The notes: a model not told the origin generated them from the sequence alone. 64,000 nt of DNA from Microbacterium faecale (GCF_014640975.1 NZ_BMHO01000002.1:1-64000), one strand, 5' to 3'; positions 36,901 through 46,574 are shown, counted from the stretch's first letter. Made by a program: numbers and translations.

Positions 36901-37833
36901 ATGATGGAAGACATGATCACCGCACAGAACCTCACCAAGCGTTTCGGCGCGCACACCGCCGTCGACGACGTGTCCTTCACGATCAAGCCCGGGCAGGTCA
37001 CGGGCTTCCTCGGGCCGAACGGCGCCGGCAAGTCGACCACCATGCGCATGATCATGGGGCTCGACCGCCCGACGCACGGCTCCACCACCGTGAACGGCCG
37101 GCCGTTCGGCGAGCACACGGATCCCATGCGGCAGGCGGGTGCCCTGCTCGATGCGAAGGCCGCCCACCCCGGACGCCGCGCCGCCGACCACCTCCGCCTC
37201 CTCGCCGCCACGAACGGCATCGCCCGCTCGCGCGTCGACGACGTGCTGGAACTCACCGGCATCGCCTCCGTGGCGCGCCGCCGCATCGGCGGGTTCTCCC
37301 TCGGCATGCATCAGCGTCTCGGCATCGCGGCCACGATGCTGGGCGACCCCGAAGTACTGATCTTCGACGAACCCGTCAACGGCCTCGACCCCGAGGGCGT
37401 GCACTGGGTGCGCGGATTCGCGAAGGCACGCGCGGCGGAAGGTCGCACCGTCTTCATCTCGTCTCACCTCATGAGCGAGATGGCGCAGACTGCCGACCAC
37501 ATCATCGTCCTCGGCAAGGGCCGCGTGCTCGCCGACGCTCCGATCGCGCAGTTCCTCGGAGGCGCGGGCCAGGAGCGAACGCGCGTTCGAGTGTCGGACG
37601 CCACCGTGCTCGGCTCGATCTTGTCAGCCGATGGCGTCTCGATCACGCAGACGGACGCCGAGTCCCTCGAGATCGCCGGCCTGCCACCCGCCCACATCGC
37701 GCGACGCGCGGCGCTCGAGAACCTCGACCTGCACGAGCTGACGCCCCTCAACGCCTCGCTCGAGGAGGCGTACCTCGCTCTCACGGACGACGCCACCGAG
37801 TACCGCTCCGACCGCACGGCCGTTGCCGCGTAA
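36901..37833 (+). CDS. ABC exporter ATP-binding protein
   Basis: 310-residue ATPase of a DrrA/CcmA-like exporter. Walker [10 protein letters not shown] at 38-46, a degenerate signature [11 protein letters not shown] in place of LSGGQ (common in this group), Walker [16 protein letters not shown] and the switch His in ISSHLMSEM. The last about 90 residues are the family's C-terminal extension. Starts at 36901, 36904 or 36913 are all possible (the last is MITAQNL, where homology begins). Pairs with the permease 42 bp on and, by context, the two-component system that follows. Substrate unknown: drug, peptide or lipid. Confidence 0.9.
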   Translation: MMEDMITAQNLTKRFGAHTAVDDVSFTIKPGQVTGFLGPNGAGKSTTMRMIMGLDRPTHGSTTVNGRPFGEHTDPMRQAGALLDAKAAHPGRRAADHLRLLAATNGIARSRVDDVLELTGIASVARRRIGGFSLGMHQRLGIAATMLGDPEVLIFDEPVNGLDPEGVHWVRGFAKARAAEGRTVFISSHLMSEMAQTADHIIVLGKGRVLADAPIAQFLGGAGQERTRVRVSDATVLGSILSADGVSITQTDAESLEIAGLPPAHIARRAALENLDLHELTPLNASLEEAYLALTDDATEYRSDRTAVAA

Positions 37834-37875
37834 CCCGCACCTGACGTCTTCACGACACGAAAAAGGACTCTCACC

Positions 37876-38721
37876 ATGACTACTGCCGTCGCTTTCCCGG
37901 GCACCGCGACCCGGACCCCGACATCTCATGTGAGCTTCGGCTCACTCCTCCGCGCCGAGTGGATCGGCCTCACCAGTCTGCGCGGCACCTACGCCGCCCT
38001 CATCGTCGGCTTCGCGCTCATCCTTCTCCCCGCAGCGGCGTTCTCCCTGGTCTACGGCATCGACTTCGCCGGAGCCTCGGCAGCCGAGCAACAGGAGATG
38101 CTCGCGTGGATCCCGCCTGCCGGGATGCTCGCGGTCAACGGCGCGATGTTCTCCGTCGTCGTCGCAACGATCGTCGGCGCATCGATCTTCGCGAAGGAGC
38201 ACTCGACGGGCTCTCTGCGGACGCAACTGTCGGCGGCACCTCGTCGGCTCCCGATGTTCACGGCGAAGGCCGCCGTCGTCACCGTCGCGACGCTCGTCGC
38301 GTCGCTTGTGGCGTTCGCCCTCGCCTTCGCGCTCGCGGCCGTCGTCTACGGCGCGTTCGAGATCCCACTCGCTCTCGATGACGCGCTGGTCGGCGTGGTC
38401 GTGCCGATCGTCGGAGCGGCGCTGTTCACCGCATGCACGGCGCTGTTCGCGCTCGGGATCGCCGGACTGCTCCGTTCGGAGACCTGGACGGTGACGCTGG
38501 TGATCGCGTTCCTTTTCGTCGTGCCGACGATCCTGATGACGCTCCCGTGGGCATGGGGCGCGGAGGTGTCCGAGCTCCTTCTCGGCACGACCGGCCAGTC
38601 CCTCGCCTTCGCCGCGAACGGGGTTGACGCGGCGTACTGGACAGACCTCGCGCTGACGGTCGGTTGGGCGGCCGTCGCGTTCTTCGGTGGCGCGGCCATT
38701 ATGAATCGCCGGGACGCGTAG
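37876..38721 (+). CDS. ABC exporter permease
   Basis: 281 residues, ABC-2 type, with six hydrophobic helices (about 40-60, 88-115, 140-170, 180-205, 208-230, 255-275). FAKEHSTGSLRTQLSAAPRR is the conserved cytoplasmic coupling loop. ATG 37876 has AAAAGGA 8 bp upstream. It forms an exporter with the preceding ATPase. Its TAG stop doubles as the start of a TAGGTT -10 for the next gene. Confidence 0.88.
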   Translation: MTTAVAFPGTATRTPTSHVSFGSLLRAEWIGLTSLRGTYAALIVGFALILLPAAAFSLVYGIDFAGASAAEQQEMLAWIPPAGMLAVNGAMFSVVVATIVGASIFAKEHSTGSLRTQLSAAPRRLPMFTAKAAVVTVATLVASLVAFALAFALAAVVYGAFEIPLALDDALVGVVVPIVGAALFTACTALFALGIAGLLRSETWTVTLVIAFLFVVPTILMTLPWAWGAEVSELLLGTTGQSLAFAANGVDAAYWTDLALTVGWAAVAFFGGAAIMNRRDA

Positions 38722-38724
38722 GTT
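38719..38724 (+). promoter_or_regulatory. Putative -10 element for the sensor-kinase gene
   Basis: TAGGTT, whose TAG is the stop codon of the permease, 7 bp before the GTG start of the kinase. It would give a leaderless kinase-regulator transcript in addition to any read-through. Confidence 0.4.
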
Positions 38725-38731
38725 CGTACAC

Positions 38732-40003
38732 GTGACCGGAACCACGCCTGCCTCGCCCGGCCCCGCACAGGGGTCGGGCGAGCTCGCGCTTCCGCGTCCG
38801 CCCGGGTTCTTCCGCCGCTGGATCGACCGCCATCCGCGCACGGTCGACATCGTCATCGCGACGGTCACCGTTCTGATACCGGCGGCACTGATCCCCATCA
38901 TGGCGGCCACCGTCAGTGAGTGGCCACTCCTCCCGGTCGGCTTCGTGTGCGCCGCCGCGCTCTTCGCGGCGACACTCCTCCGACGCCGGATCCCGTTCGT
39001 ACTGCTCGTGATCGCGATCATCACCGGCGCGATACCGGTCGTCGGCGAGCCCCTCGGGGTGCTCTCGGCCTGGGTCGCGTTGTACTCTCTCGCGGTCTTC
39101 GCGCGCTCCAAACAGGCGTGGATCGGCTTCGCGCTCACGACACTCGTGTGGTTCGTCACCTTCCTCATCGACAACACCGATTCGCTCGACTTCGCGCCGG
39201 ACGCCGCGGCCCCGGCCGTCTGGATCCAGGTGGTCGCCTTCTTCCTGCAGGCGGCGTCGGCATTCATCGTTCCGACGCTTGTCGGGCTCTGGGTCGGCGG
39301 CAGGCGCCGCTACGAGCGCGCCCTCATCGCTCGCGCCGAAGACCTCGCGCGCGAGCGCGACCAGCGCGCACAGCTCGCGGTGAGCGAGGAACGCACCCGC
39401 ATCGCGCGTGAGATGCACGACATCGTCTCGCACAGCCTCACGGTCATGATCACGCTCAGCGAGGGGGCGGCGGCACAGGCCGAGGCCGGATCGGATCGGG
39501 CGCCCGCGGCCATGCGTCGCGTCGCCGACACGGGGCGCGACTCGCTTGCCGAGATGCGACGTCTGCTGGGCGTGCTGCGCGCACCCGACGCCCCCGCTGA
39601 ACTCGCCCCGCTGCCCGTGAACGGGTCGATCCAGACCCTCGTGTCGCAGTTCCGCGACGCCGGACTCCCCGTGCGCTGGCATGGTGAGGGCGACCCCATC
39701 CCGTCCGGCGGCGGCGTCGCCCTGACCACGTACCGCATCGTCCAGGAGTCGCTCACCAACGTGCTGCGCCACGCTCCGCACACGCGCCATGTGGACGTCA
39801 CCGCCACGAACATCGACGGCACGATCACGCTCACCATCGACAACGAAACGACGGCGGCCTCGCCCCCTGCTGATGGCACGGGGCGTGGTCTCGTGGGAAT
39901 GCGCGAGCGTGCGGCTCTGCACGACGGTACGGTCGAAGCCGGGCCGCGCCCGGATGGGCGCTGGCGCGTCCGCGTGACGCTCAGCACGAAGGGAACGACA
40001 TGA
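38732..40003 (+). CDS. Sensor histidine kinase (HisKA_3/NarL-type)
   Basis: 423 residues. N-terminal membrane part with five to six helices (about 37-188) and no large extracellular loop, suggesting an intramembrane sensor. The DHp domain has ARExHD with phospho-acceptor His229 (REMHDIVSHSL), then a HATPase region (SLTNVLRHAP, GTGRGLVGMRERA). Start GTG 38732. Its stop overlaps the response regulator (ATGA). Following an ABC exporter, it resembles systems in which the exporter removes what the kinase senses, or is itself the regulated target; this is inference. Confidence 0.93.
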   Translation: MTGTTPASPGPAQGSGELALPRPPGFFRRWIDRHPRTVDIVIATVTVLIPAALIPIMAATVSEWPLLPVGFVCAAALFAATLLRRRIPFVLLVIAIITGAIPVVGEPLGVLSAWVALYSLAVFARSKQAWIGFALTTLVWFVTFLIDNTDSLDFAPDAAAPAVWIQVVAFFLQAASAFIVPTLVGLWVGGRRRYERALIARAEDLARERDQRAQLAVSEERTRIAREMHDIVSHSLTVMITLSEGAAAQAEAGSDRAPAAMRRVADTGRDSLAEMRRLLGVLRAPDAPAELAPLPVNGSIQTLVSQFRDAGLPVRWHGEGDPIPSGGGVALTTYRIVQESLTNVLRHAPHTRHVDVTATNIDGTITLTIDNETTAASPPADGTGRGLVGMRERAALHDGTVEAGPRPDGRWRVRVTLSTKGTT

Positions 40004-40665
40004 CCGAGGCTGCGGTGATCCGCGTCGCCATCACGGATGATCAGGAACTCGTGCGGATGGGACTGCGCATGATGCTCGAGGCGCAGCCCGACATCGACGT
40101 CGTCGCTGAGGCCGACGACGGGCACGCGGCCGTGGAGCTCGCCGAGGCCGGCGGCATCGACATCATGCTCATGGACGTGCGCATGCCCGGCCTCGACGGC
40201 ATCGCCGCGACGGACCGCATCACGTCGCGCGATGACGCCCCGAAGATCCTGGTGCTGACGACCTTCGATCTCGACGAGTACGCCTTCGGCGCGCTCCGCG
40301 CCGGCGCCAGCGGCTTCCTCCTCAAGGACGCTCGGCCGCCCGAGCTGCTCGGGGCGATTCGGGCGGTGCATTCCGGAGACGCCGCGCTCGCACCGCGCGT
40401 CACGGCCCGGATGATCGAGCAGTTCGTCTCAGCGCCCGAGCGGACCACCGCCGACGATGAACGCCTCGCCGTCCTCACCCCGCGTGAGCGCGAAATCCTC
40501 GTCGCGATCGGCGCGGGGCTGACGAACGATGAACTCGCCGAGAAATTCTTCCTGTCGATCTCGACGGTCAAGACCCACATCGGGCGGATCCTGCAGAAGC
40601 TCGGGGCGCGCGACCGCGTCCAGCTCGTGATCCTCGCCTACGAAGCTGGCCTCGTCGGTCGTTGA
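40000..40665 (+). CDS. LuxR/NarL-family response regulator
   Basis: 221 residues. Receiver domain (about 7-123) with the acidic pair in ITDDQ, phospho-acceptor Asp59 in LMDVRMPG and Lys near 108 in FLLKDAR. C-terminal LuxR HTH (about 155-218: LTPREREILVAIGAGLTNDELAEKFFLS). Translationally coupled to the kinase by ATGA. Likely targets include the adjacent exporter genes, but no operator was recognised. Confidence 0.95.
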   Translation: MTEAAVIRVAITDDQELVRMGLRMMLEAQPDIDVVAEADDGHAAVELAEAGGIDIMLMDVRMPGLDGIAATDRITSRDDAPKILVLTTFDLDEYAFGALRAGASGFLLKDARPPELLGAIRAVHSGDAALAPRVTARMIEQFVSAPERTTADDERLAVLTPREREILVAIGAGLTNDELAEKFFLSISTVKTHIGRILQKLGARDRVQLVILAYEAGLVGR

Positions 40666-40710
40666 GCGCGCTCGTCTCGCACGCTGCGTTGCACGGTGTC
40701 ACGGAGCACA

Positions 40711-40800
40711 GCGATCGTGCCCTCGCCGACGCTGGCTCGGGCCTGGCGGGCGGAGCCGCGCAGCGGGTTCGCGGGATCGCGTCGGCGAGGGCACGATCGC
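40711..40800. repeat. Inverted repeat with 22-bp perfect arms
   Basis: Arms 40711-40732 and 40779-40800 are perfect reverse complements, with a 46-nt loop that contains its own GGCTC/GAGCC stem. It lies between the convergent response regulator and miaA. It could end transcription from both sides; the arms are much longer and the loop much larger than in usual terminators. Confidence 0.85.
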
Positions 40801-40827
40801 GGAGCGACACGTCACGACCGCAAAGAA

Positions 40828-41739
40828 CTACCCGAGCACATCACGCGCGGATACGGCCCCCGCATCGAACCAACGAACGTCGGCGTATCGCTTGAACCAG
40901 CTGACCTGGCGACGCGCGTAGCGGCGCGTGAGCGCCTGGGTCTCCGCGATAGCTTCGTCCTCGGTCTTGTTTCCGGCGAGCTGGTCGAGCGCCTGAGCGT
41001 AACCGATCGCGCGACTGGCGGTCTTGCCCCGTTCGAGGCCGCGGTCGCGGAGTTCGGCGGTTTCTGCGAGCATGCCGTCGGCCCACATCTGCGTTACGCG
41101 CGCGTCGAGGCGCTCGACGAGCTGTGCGCGTTCCATGGCGAGACCCACGAGGTCGGTCTCACGCCAGGCCCGGGGTTCGGCGGGGAGGGCGGCGCCGTGG
41201 CCCGTGCCGCCCTGATCGAGCACCTCGAGCGCGCGAACGACGCGACGTTCGTTCCGCGGATCGATCCGCTCGGCGGTGGCGGCGTCGCGCTCGCGGAGCT
41301 CGGCGTAGAGCGAGCCGATGCCCTCAGCGGCCAAGCGGCCCTCGAGTGCGACGCGGCGCTCGGGGTCGCGGGGCGGGAAGCGGAAGTCGTAAATGACGCT
41401 CGAGACGTACAGCCCGGACCCACCCACGAGGATCGCGTGACGACCGCGCGAGAGAATGTCATCGATCACCCCGCGGGCACGCGTCTGATAGTCGGCGACC
41501 GCCGCCTCCTCGGTGACGTCCAGCACGTCGAACAGGTAGTGCGGGATGCCGCGCTGTTCATGGGCCGACAGTTTCGCCGTACCGATGTCCATGCCGCGAT
41601 ACAGCTGCATCGCGTCGGCGTTGATGACCTCGGCGGCTTCTCCTCGTGCGGCGAGACTCTCGGCGAGACCGAGAGAGAGCGAGCTCTTCCCCGTCCCGGT
41701 CGCGCCGACGATCGCCCAGAGGCGGGCATCGGCGGACAC
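40828..41739 (-). CDS. miaA: tRNA dimethylallyltransferase
   Basis: Adds the dimethylallyl group to A37 of tRNAs. 303 residues from GTG 41739, which follows the miaB stop by 2 bp. P-loop [12 protein letters not shown] (about 10-21), [18 protein letters not shown], and [13 protein letters not shown] are all conserved, with the C-terminal [13 protein letters not shown]. It works before MiaB on the same base, so the miaB-miaA pair is functionally coherent. Confidence 0.96.
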   Translation of the reverse strand: MSADARLWAIVGATGTGKSSLSLGLAESLAARGEAAEVINADAMQLYRGMDIGTAKLSAHEQRGIPHYLFDVLDVTEEAAVADYQTRARGVIDDILSRGRHAILVGGSGLYVSSVIYDFRFPPRDPERRVALEGRLAAEGIGSLYAELRERDAATAERIDPRNERRVVRALEVLDQGGTGHGAALPAEPRAWRETDLVGLAMERAQLVERLDARVTQMWADGMLAETAELRDRGLERGKTASRAIGYAQALDQLAGNKTEDEAIAETQALTRRYARRQVSWFKRYADVRWFDAGAVSARDVLG

Positions 41740-41741
41740 CG

Positions 41742-43289
41742 TCAGGCCCCGGCGCGCAACGTCGGCAGGCCGAGGCTCACCGCGCCGTCGGCTGTTGCGC
41801 CGCCGGTCGCCGGCACGGCGCACGATGAGGACTGGCGGCGGTCGTGGGCATCGCCTGCCTGCGTGCGGCGGATGATGAGCGGGGAACCATCGATACTGTC
41901 GGCGAGAAGGTGCGAGGGCGCGGCATGCGTCACAGTAACGGTCACGACGTCGCCCGGACGCGGGGTCTCGCTCCCTTCGGGGACGGCGAAGTGCACGAGG
42001 CGGTTGTCCTCCGCGCGGCCCGTGAGGCGGTGCGTTGCGGCGTCCTTCTTGCCTTCGCCCGTCGAGACAAGCAGATCGAGCGTGCGACCTAGCTGCTTCT
42101 CGTTCTCCTCCAGCGTGATGCGCTTCTGCAGGGCCATCAGGCGGTCGTAGCGCTCCTGCACGACCTCCTTCGGGATCTGGTCGGGCATCGTGGCCGCCGG
42201 AGTCCCTTCCCGGATCGAATACTGGAACGTGAAGGCGCTGGCGAAGCGAGCCGCTTCGACGACGCGCAGCGTGTCTTCGAAGTCCTCGTCGGTCTCCCCC
42301 GGGAACCCGACGATGATGTCGGTCGTGATCGCCGCCTCGGGCATTCGCTCACGCACGCGGTCGAGGATGCCGAGGAACTTCTTGGAGCGGTACGAGCGCC
42401 GCATGTCCTTCAGAACCTTGTCACTGCCCGATTGCAGGGGCATGTGCAGCTGCGGCATGACGTTCGGCGTCTCCGCCATCGCGTCGATCACATCGTCGGT
42501 GAATGCCGCCGGGTGCGGGCTGGTGAAGCGCACGCGCTCCAGGCCGTCGATCTCGCCGCAGGCGCGGAGGAGCTTGCTGAAGGCGTGGCGGTCACCGAAC
42601 TCGACGCCGTACGTGTTGACGTTCTGTCCGAGGAGCGTGACTTCGATCGCGCCGTCGTCGACGAGCAGCTTGATCTCCTCGAGGATGTCGCCGGGGCGGC
42701 GGTCCTTCTCTTTGCCACGCAGGCTCGGCACGATGCAGAAGGTGCAGGTGTTATTGCAGCCGACCGAGATCGACACCCAGCCGGAGTAGTGCGACTCGCG
42801 CTTCGTCGGAAGCGTCGAGGGGAACACCTCGAGCGATTCGAGGATCTCGAGTTCGGCCTGCTCGTTGTGGCGCGACCGTTCGAGCAGCTGCGGAAGTGAC
42901 CCCATGTTGTGCGTACCGAAAACGACATCCACCCAGGGCGCCTTCTCGGAGACGGCGTCTTTGTCCATCTGCGCGAGGCAGCCGCCGACGGCGATCTGCA
43001 TTCCCTCGTGACGGTCCTTCTTCGATTTCAGGTACCCGAGGGTGCCGTAGAGCTTTCCGGCAGCGTTCTCGCGGACAGCGCACGTGTTGATGATGATGAC
43101 ATCGGCGTCTTCCCCCGCGTCCACGGGCACGTACCCGGCGCTCTCCAGCGAGCCAGACAGACGCTCGGAGTCGTGCACGTTCATCTGGCAGCCGAACGTC
43201 CGCACCTCGTAGGAGCGTGCACGGCCCGTCTCGTCGAACGCTGCGGGCGAGGTGTCGATGAGCGTCGGTGCGCTGGATGGCGTGGTCAT
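41742..43289 (-). CDS. miaB: tRNA-2-methylthio-N6-dimethylallyladenosine synthase
   Basis: Radical SAM enzyme adding the methylthio group to i6A37. 515 residues from ATG 43289. N-terminal UPF0004 domain with iron-sulfur cysteines ([23 protein letters not shown]), radical SAM CxxxCxxC in [12 protein letters not shown], and a C-terminal TRAM domain with an extra tail of about 35 residues. It is followed by miaA. TAGAAT lies 10 bp before the ATG. Confidence 0.96.
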   Translation of the reverse strand: MTTPSSAPTLIDTSPAAFDETGRARSYEVRTFGCQMNVHDSERLSGSLESAGYVPVDAGEDADVIIINTCAVRENAAGKLYGTLGYLKSKKDRHEGMQIAVGGCLAQMDKDAVSEKAPWVDVVFGTHNMGSLPQLLERSRHNEQAELEILESLEVFPSTLPTKRESHYSGWVSISVGCNNTCTFCIVPSLRGKEKDRRPGDILEEIKLLVDDGAIEVTLLGQNVNTYGVEFGDRHAFSKLLRACGEIDGLERVRFTSPHPAAFTDDVIDAMAETPNVMPQLHMPLQSGSDKVLKDMRRSYRSKKFLGILDRVRERMPEAAITTDIIVGFPGETDEDFEDTLRVVEAARFASAFTFQYSIREGTPAATMPDQIPKEVVQERYDRLMALQKRITLEENEKQLGRTLDLLVSTGEGKKDAATHRLTGRAEDNRLVHFAVPEGSETPRPGDVVTVTVTHAAPSHLLADSIDGSPLIIRRTQAGDAHDRRQSSSCAVPATGGATADGAVSLGLPTLRAGA

Positions 43290-43334
43290 AACGCCTGCAA
43301 TTCTACGTAATGCTGCGACACCGCGCGCCGTCAC

Positions 43335-44066
43335 CTACCGGAAGCGCACCGATGCCGTGCCCGACTGTGCCTCGTCGAGCGCCTGCCGCGCGACGCTCAT
43401 CACGAGCGACCCTCCGAACCCACGCCGCGAGAGCTGCCCCACGAGACGACGCAGCGCCGTCTCGTGATCGAATCGCGCCAGCTGCGGCGCCTTCCCGCGG
43501 GCGAACTCCAGCGCGCGCTCGTAGTCGTCATCTGGCAGATCCTCGAGCGCCGCATCGATAGATTCGCGCGCGATGCCCCGTTTCGCGAGCGCCTGCGCGA
43601 TCGCACGCCGTCCCTGGTTCTTGCGCGTGAGCGCGGCGTGCAGGAGCTGCTCGGCAAGACGATCGTCATCGATCGCACCGACGCGCAGCAGACGGTCGAT
43701 GATGTCCTCGACCGCGTGCGGCTCGACGTTGTCGCGCCGCAGCCGATCACGTGCTTCGCGTTCGGACATGCCGCGTGCGGCCAGCGCGCGCTCAAGCCGC
43801 CGCGTCGCGCGGTCGGCGATCACCTGCGATTCGTCACCGTCGCCGTCGCTCTCGTCATCGATATCGTCGGCCGGCGCGGCCTGCTCGTCGGCCACGGGGG
43901 GCGCGGCGGCGGCGCCGCGCCACGTCGTGTGCCAATCGTCAGCGCCGTCCGAACCGACGTCAGGCGCCTCGTCAGCGCCGGCAACGGGGCGATCCGGCAC
44001 CGTCCCACCGAACAGGGGCACGACAGGGGCGAGACGCTCGCCCCCGTCCGTGTCGTGGTCAGACAT
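43335..44066 (-). CDS. recX: Regulatory protein RecX
   Basis: Modulates RecA filaments. 243 residues from ATG 44066, 7 bp after the recA stop. The first about 90 residues are acidic and low-complexity (DDIDDESDGDGDES); the conserved three-helix RecX modules start at ATRRLERALAARGMSEREARDRL and end with HETALRRLVGQLSRRGFG. Co-transcribed with recA and thus under the same SOS control. Confidence 0.93.
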   Translation of the reverse strand: MSDHDTDGGERLAPVVPLFGGTVPDRPVAGADEAPDVGSDGADDWHTTWRGAAAAPPVADEQAAPADDIDDESDGDGDESQVIADRATRRLERALAARGMSEREARDRLRRDNVEPHAVEDIIDRLLRVGAIDDDRLAEQLLHAALTRKNQGRRAIAQALAKRGIARESIDAALEDLPDDDYERALEFARGKAPQLARFDHETALRRLVGQLSRRGFGGSLVMSVARQALDEAQSGTASVRFR

Positions 44067-44073
44067 GATCAGC

Positions 44074-45135
44074 TCAGGCCGTTCGGCGTGCCGCGATGTC
44101 GTCGACCGGGGCCTCAGCCTCCGCTGCCGCCTCCGGGTCCTTGAGGAGACCGATCTTGACCTTGATCTTGTCTTCGATCTCCTGGGCCACATCGGTGTTC
44201 TGCTTGAGGAACCGACGAGCGTTCTCCTTGCCCTGGCCGAGCTGGTCGCCGTCGTACGTGTACCAGGAGCCCGACTTCTTGACGATGCCGTGCTCCACGC
44301 CGAAGTCGATCAGCGACCCCTCGCGCGAGATGCCCGTGCCGTACAGGATGTCGAATTCGGCCTGCTTGAACGGCGGCGCCATCTTGTTCTTGACGACCTT
44401 GACGCGCGTGCGGTTTCCAATGGCCTCCGCGCCTTCCTTCATCGTCTCGATCCTGCGGATGTCGAGACGGACCGACGCATAGAACTTGAGCGCCTTACCG
44501 CCGGCCGTCGTCTCGGGCGAGCCGAAGAACACGCCGACCTTCTCGCGAAGCTGGTTGATGAAAATCGCGGTCGTCTTGGTCTGGCTGAGCCCACCGGTGA
44601 TCTTCCGCAGGGCCTGCGACATCAGTCGCGCCTGCAGACCGACGTGGGAGTCGCCCATCTCGCCCTCGATCTCGGCACGCGGAACGAGTGCCGCCACCGA
44701 GTCGATGACGACGAGGTCGATCGCGCCGGAGCGGATGAGCATGTCGGAGATCTCAAGCGCCTGCTCACCCGTGTCGGGCTGCGAGACGAGCAGCGCGTCG
44801 ATGTCGACGCCGAGCTTCTGTGCGTATTCGGGGTCGAGCGCGTGCTCGGCGTCGACGAAGGCCGCGATGCCGCCAGCGGCCTGGGCGTTCGCGATCGCGT
44901 GAAGCGTCAGCGTCGTCTTACCCGACGACTCCGGGCCGTAGATCTCGACGACGCGGCCTCGCGGAAGGCCGCCGACGCCGAGCGCCACATCGAGGGCGAT
45001 GGAGCCCGTGGGGATGACGTCGACCGGGGCGCGCTCTTCGCTGCCCAGGCGCATGACGGTTCCCTTGCCGAACTGGCGATCGATCTGGGCGAGGGCCGTT
45101 TCGAGGACCTTCTCGCGGTCTGCTGCTGTTGCCAT
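44074..45135 (-). CDS. recA: Recombinase RecA
   Basis: Strand-exchange ATPase and LexA co-protease. 353 residues from ATG 45135 (AGAAGGAG upstream). Walker A GPESSGKT at 67-74, [11 protein letters not shown] as Walker B, and loop 2 [21 protein letters not shown] are intact, with an acidic C-terminal tail. No intein. Preceded by a leader of about 180 nt with two SOS boxes, and followed closely by recX. Confidence 0.99.
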   Translation of the reverse strand: MATAADREKVLETALAQIDRQFGKGTVMRLGSEERAPVDVIPTGSIALDVALGVGGLPRGRVVEIYGPESSGKTTLTLHAIANAQAAGGIAAFVDAEHALDPEYAQKLGVDIDALLVSQPDTGEQALEISDMLIRSGAIDLVVIDSVAALVPRAEIEGEMGDSHVGLQARLMSQALRKITGGLSQTKTTAIFINQLREKVGVFFGSPETTAGGKALKFYASVRLDIRRIETMKEGAEAIGNRTRVKVVKNKMAPPFKQAEFDILYGTGISREGSLIDFGVEHGIVKKSGSWYTYDGDQLGQGKENARRFLKQNTDVAQEIEDKIKVKIGLLKDPEAAAEAEAPVDDIAARRTA

Positions 45136-45320
45136 GGTGGACTCCTTCTCCGCTCGTGTACTGCCGCCCAAAGGCTGTCGTGACCCGCCTCGGAGGGGCG
45201 GATTCTTCGACAGGGCGCGTGGCGTCTGCTGCCACTCGTCACGTTACGGATGACCACTGACAAACGAAGCCGGGGCCTGCCGGAATGTGGACGAGTCGTA
45301 CAGATTCCACGTTGTGCACG

Positions 45321-45326
45321 AGACTA
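45321..45326 (-). promoter_or_regulatory. Putative recA -10 element
   Basis: TAGTCT on the minus strand, just downstream of the degenerate SOS box at 45334-45349, so repressor binding would cover the spacer or -35. It predicts a recA leader of about 180 nt. Confidence 0.45.
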
Positions 45327-45333
45327 CGCGCGT

Positions 45334-45349
45334 TAGAACGAATCTTCGA
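45334..45349 (-). promoter_or_regulatory. Second, degenerate LexA box upstream of recA
   Basis: TCGAAGATTCGTTCTA on the minus strand matches 10 of 12 fixed positions of TCGAAC-N4-GTTCGA. It lies 17 bp from the perfect box and overlaps the predicted promoter spacer. Confidence 0.55.
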
Positions 45350-45366
45350 CAGCGACGCGCCGAAGA

Positions 45367-45382
45367 TCGAACTCAGGTTCGA
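45367..45382 (-). promoter_or_regulatory. Perfect LexA (SOS) box upstream of recA
   Basis: TCGAACTCAGGTTCGA is a perfect match to the actinobacterial/Gram-positive SOS consensus TCGAAC-N4-GTTCGA. It lies 11 bp after the DUF3046 stop and about 230 bp before recA. With lexA at 28387-29070 it gives direct sequence support for LexA control of recA-recX. Confidence 0.88.
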
Positions 45383-45392
45383 ACGCGCGGCG

Positions 45393-45614
45393 TCAACCGC
45401 TCTTCGCCTGGCGCAGCCCGACGCCGTACCGTGCGGACGCGGGAAGGTCGGTCTCTTCGCACAGCGCCGTCCAGATGTCGCGCGGAGGGGTGCCGCCATC
45501 GAGCGCCTCTGCGGCTGTGCGGTTGAGACCGGGGAGCACCAGATCGTCGAGGATCCAGCTGGCACGCGCGCCGAAATGCTGATCGACCGCGCGAAGGAAT
45601 TCGCTGCGCCTCAT
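45393..45614 (-). CDS. DUF3046 family protein
   Basis: 73 residues from ATG 45614. The pattern RRSEFLRAVDQHFG...LVLPGLNRTAAEALDGGTPPRDIWTALCEETDLP is that of DUF3046, a small actinobacterial family almost always encoded next to recA. No catalytic motif or membrane segment. It starts 10 bp after clgR, so clgR-DUF3046 form a unit just ahead of the recA promoter. Function unknown. Confidence 0.88.
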   Translation of the reverse strand: MRRSEFLRAVDQHFGARASWILDDLVLPGLNRTAAEALDGGTPPRDIWTALCEETDLPASARYGVGLRQAKSG

Positions 45615-45624
45615 GCGCGCGCAA

Positions 45625-45936
45625 TCATCGCAGCGACAGCTCGGGTTCGACCTCGGCCACAAGATCGTCGGGCACGACGTCCGGGAACGCATCCTCGATG
45701 CCCTCGAGCACCGCAAGGCGGTCGCCCACGCGGCGCATCACTTCAGCCATCGACACACCCAGCGCCTCGGTCACCGAAGCGAGGATCTCGCTCGAGACCT
45801 CCTTCTGGCCGCGTTCGACCTCGCTGAGATATCCGAGCGCAACACTCGCTCTGCTCGCTACCTGACGGAGCGTCTGCCCCTGCTGCTGTCGGAAATCGCG
45901 AAGCACGTCGCCGATCTCTTGACGTACCAGGATCAT
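45625..45936 (-). CDS. clgR: XRE-family regulator ClgR
   Basis: 103 residues. Helix-turn-helix at about 14-68 (GQTLRQVASRASVALGYLSEVERGQKEVSSEIL), the ClgR signature. In Actinobacteria ClgR activates Clp protease and stress genes and is itself unstable. Its location between cinA and recA is the conserved one. ATG 45936 has AGGAGGGG upstream. A 7-bp perfect hairpin lies 38 bp before the start. Confidence 0.9.
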   Translation of the reverse strand: MILVRQEIGDVLRDFRQQQGQTLRQVASRASVALGYLSEVERGQKEVSSEILASVTEALGVSMAEVMRRVGDRLAVLEGIEDAFPDVVPDDLVAEVEPELSLR

Positions 45937-45973
45937 GGCGGCCCCTCCTGTCTCTCGCGTTTCTCGAATCGTC

Positions 45974-45992
45974 GTCCGCCTGATCGGCGGAC
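45974..45992. promoter_or_regulatory. Inverted repeat upstream of clgR
   Basis: GTCCGCC and GGCGGAC flank a 5-nt centre. It could be an operator for clgR or a weak terminator after cinA. It resembles, but does not match in spacing, the CGC-N5-GCG type of ClgR box. Confidence 0.35.
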
Positions 45993-46079
45993 CGTCTGAT
46001 ACCAGGTTAATCGAGGATCGACCGCCTGAGGCACGATTCGGTGAACGGTTACGTCGATGAAACTGTTCTCACAGCTGGT

Positions 46080-46574
46080 TCATTCCCGCACGGCGTCGAT
46101 TGCCAGGCGGAGCGCGAGCGCGACACACGCCCGGCGGATCTGAGCGCGGTCGCCCTCGAGCACCTCGCGTACAGTGCGCACACCGTGCGGTGTCGCGACC
46201 GCGACATGCACGGTCCCCGCGGGATGCCCGTCGGCCGGACCCGGTCCCGCCACGCCCGTCGTCGCAAGGCCGACATCGGCGGGGCGTCCGTCGAGTTCCA
46301 GCGCGCGACGCACCCCGCCGGCCATCTGCCGCGCGACGTCCGCGTCCACGGGCCCGCGCGTGCGCAGCAGCTCGGCATCGACGCCGAGCAGCTGGCGCTT
46401 CAGCTCCGTGTCATACGCGATGACGCCGCCGCGCATGCTCGCCGACGCGCCGGGCACGTCGACGAGCGCGCTCGCCAAGAGGCCGCCCGTCAACGATTCG
46501 GCCGTCGCAATCGACCAGTCCCGCTCCGCGAGCAGCGCGAGCAGCGCGCGGGCATCCGGGAGCGGATCCGTCAT
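46080..46574 (-). CDS. cinA: CinA-like nicotinamide-nucleotide amidohydrolase (C-terminal domain only)
   Basis: 164 residues covering only the PncC/CinA C-terminal domain, which deamidates nicotinamide mononucleotide; the N-terminal molybdopterin-like domain of full CinA is absent, as usual in Actinobacteria. Conserved: ATAESLTGGLLASALVDVPGAS, GGVIAYDTELKRQLLGV, and TTGVAGPGPADGHPAGTVHVAV. The start ATG 46574 overlaps the pgsA stop (ATGA). Followed by clgR. Confidence 0.93.
   Translation of the reverse strand: MTDPLPDARALLALLAERDWSIATAESLTGGLLASALVDVPGASASMRGGVIAYDTELKRQLLGVDAELLRTRGPVDADVARQMAGGVRRALELDGRPADVGLATTGVAGPGPADGHPAGTVHVAVATPHGVRTVREVLEGDRAQIRRACVALALRLAIDAVRE

Noticed and set aside
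45974..45992. Canonical ClgR operator
   Set aside because: The CGC and GCG triplets are separated by 7 rather than 5 bases; listed only as an inverted repeat.
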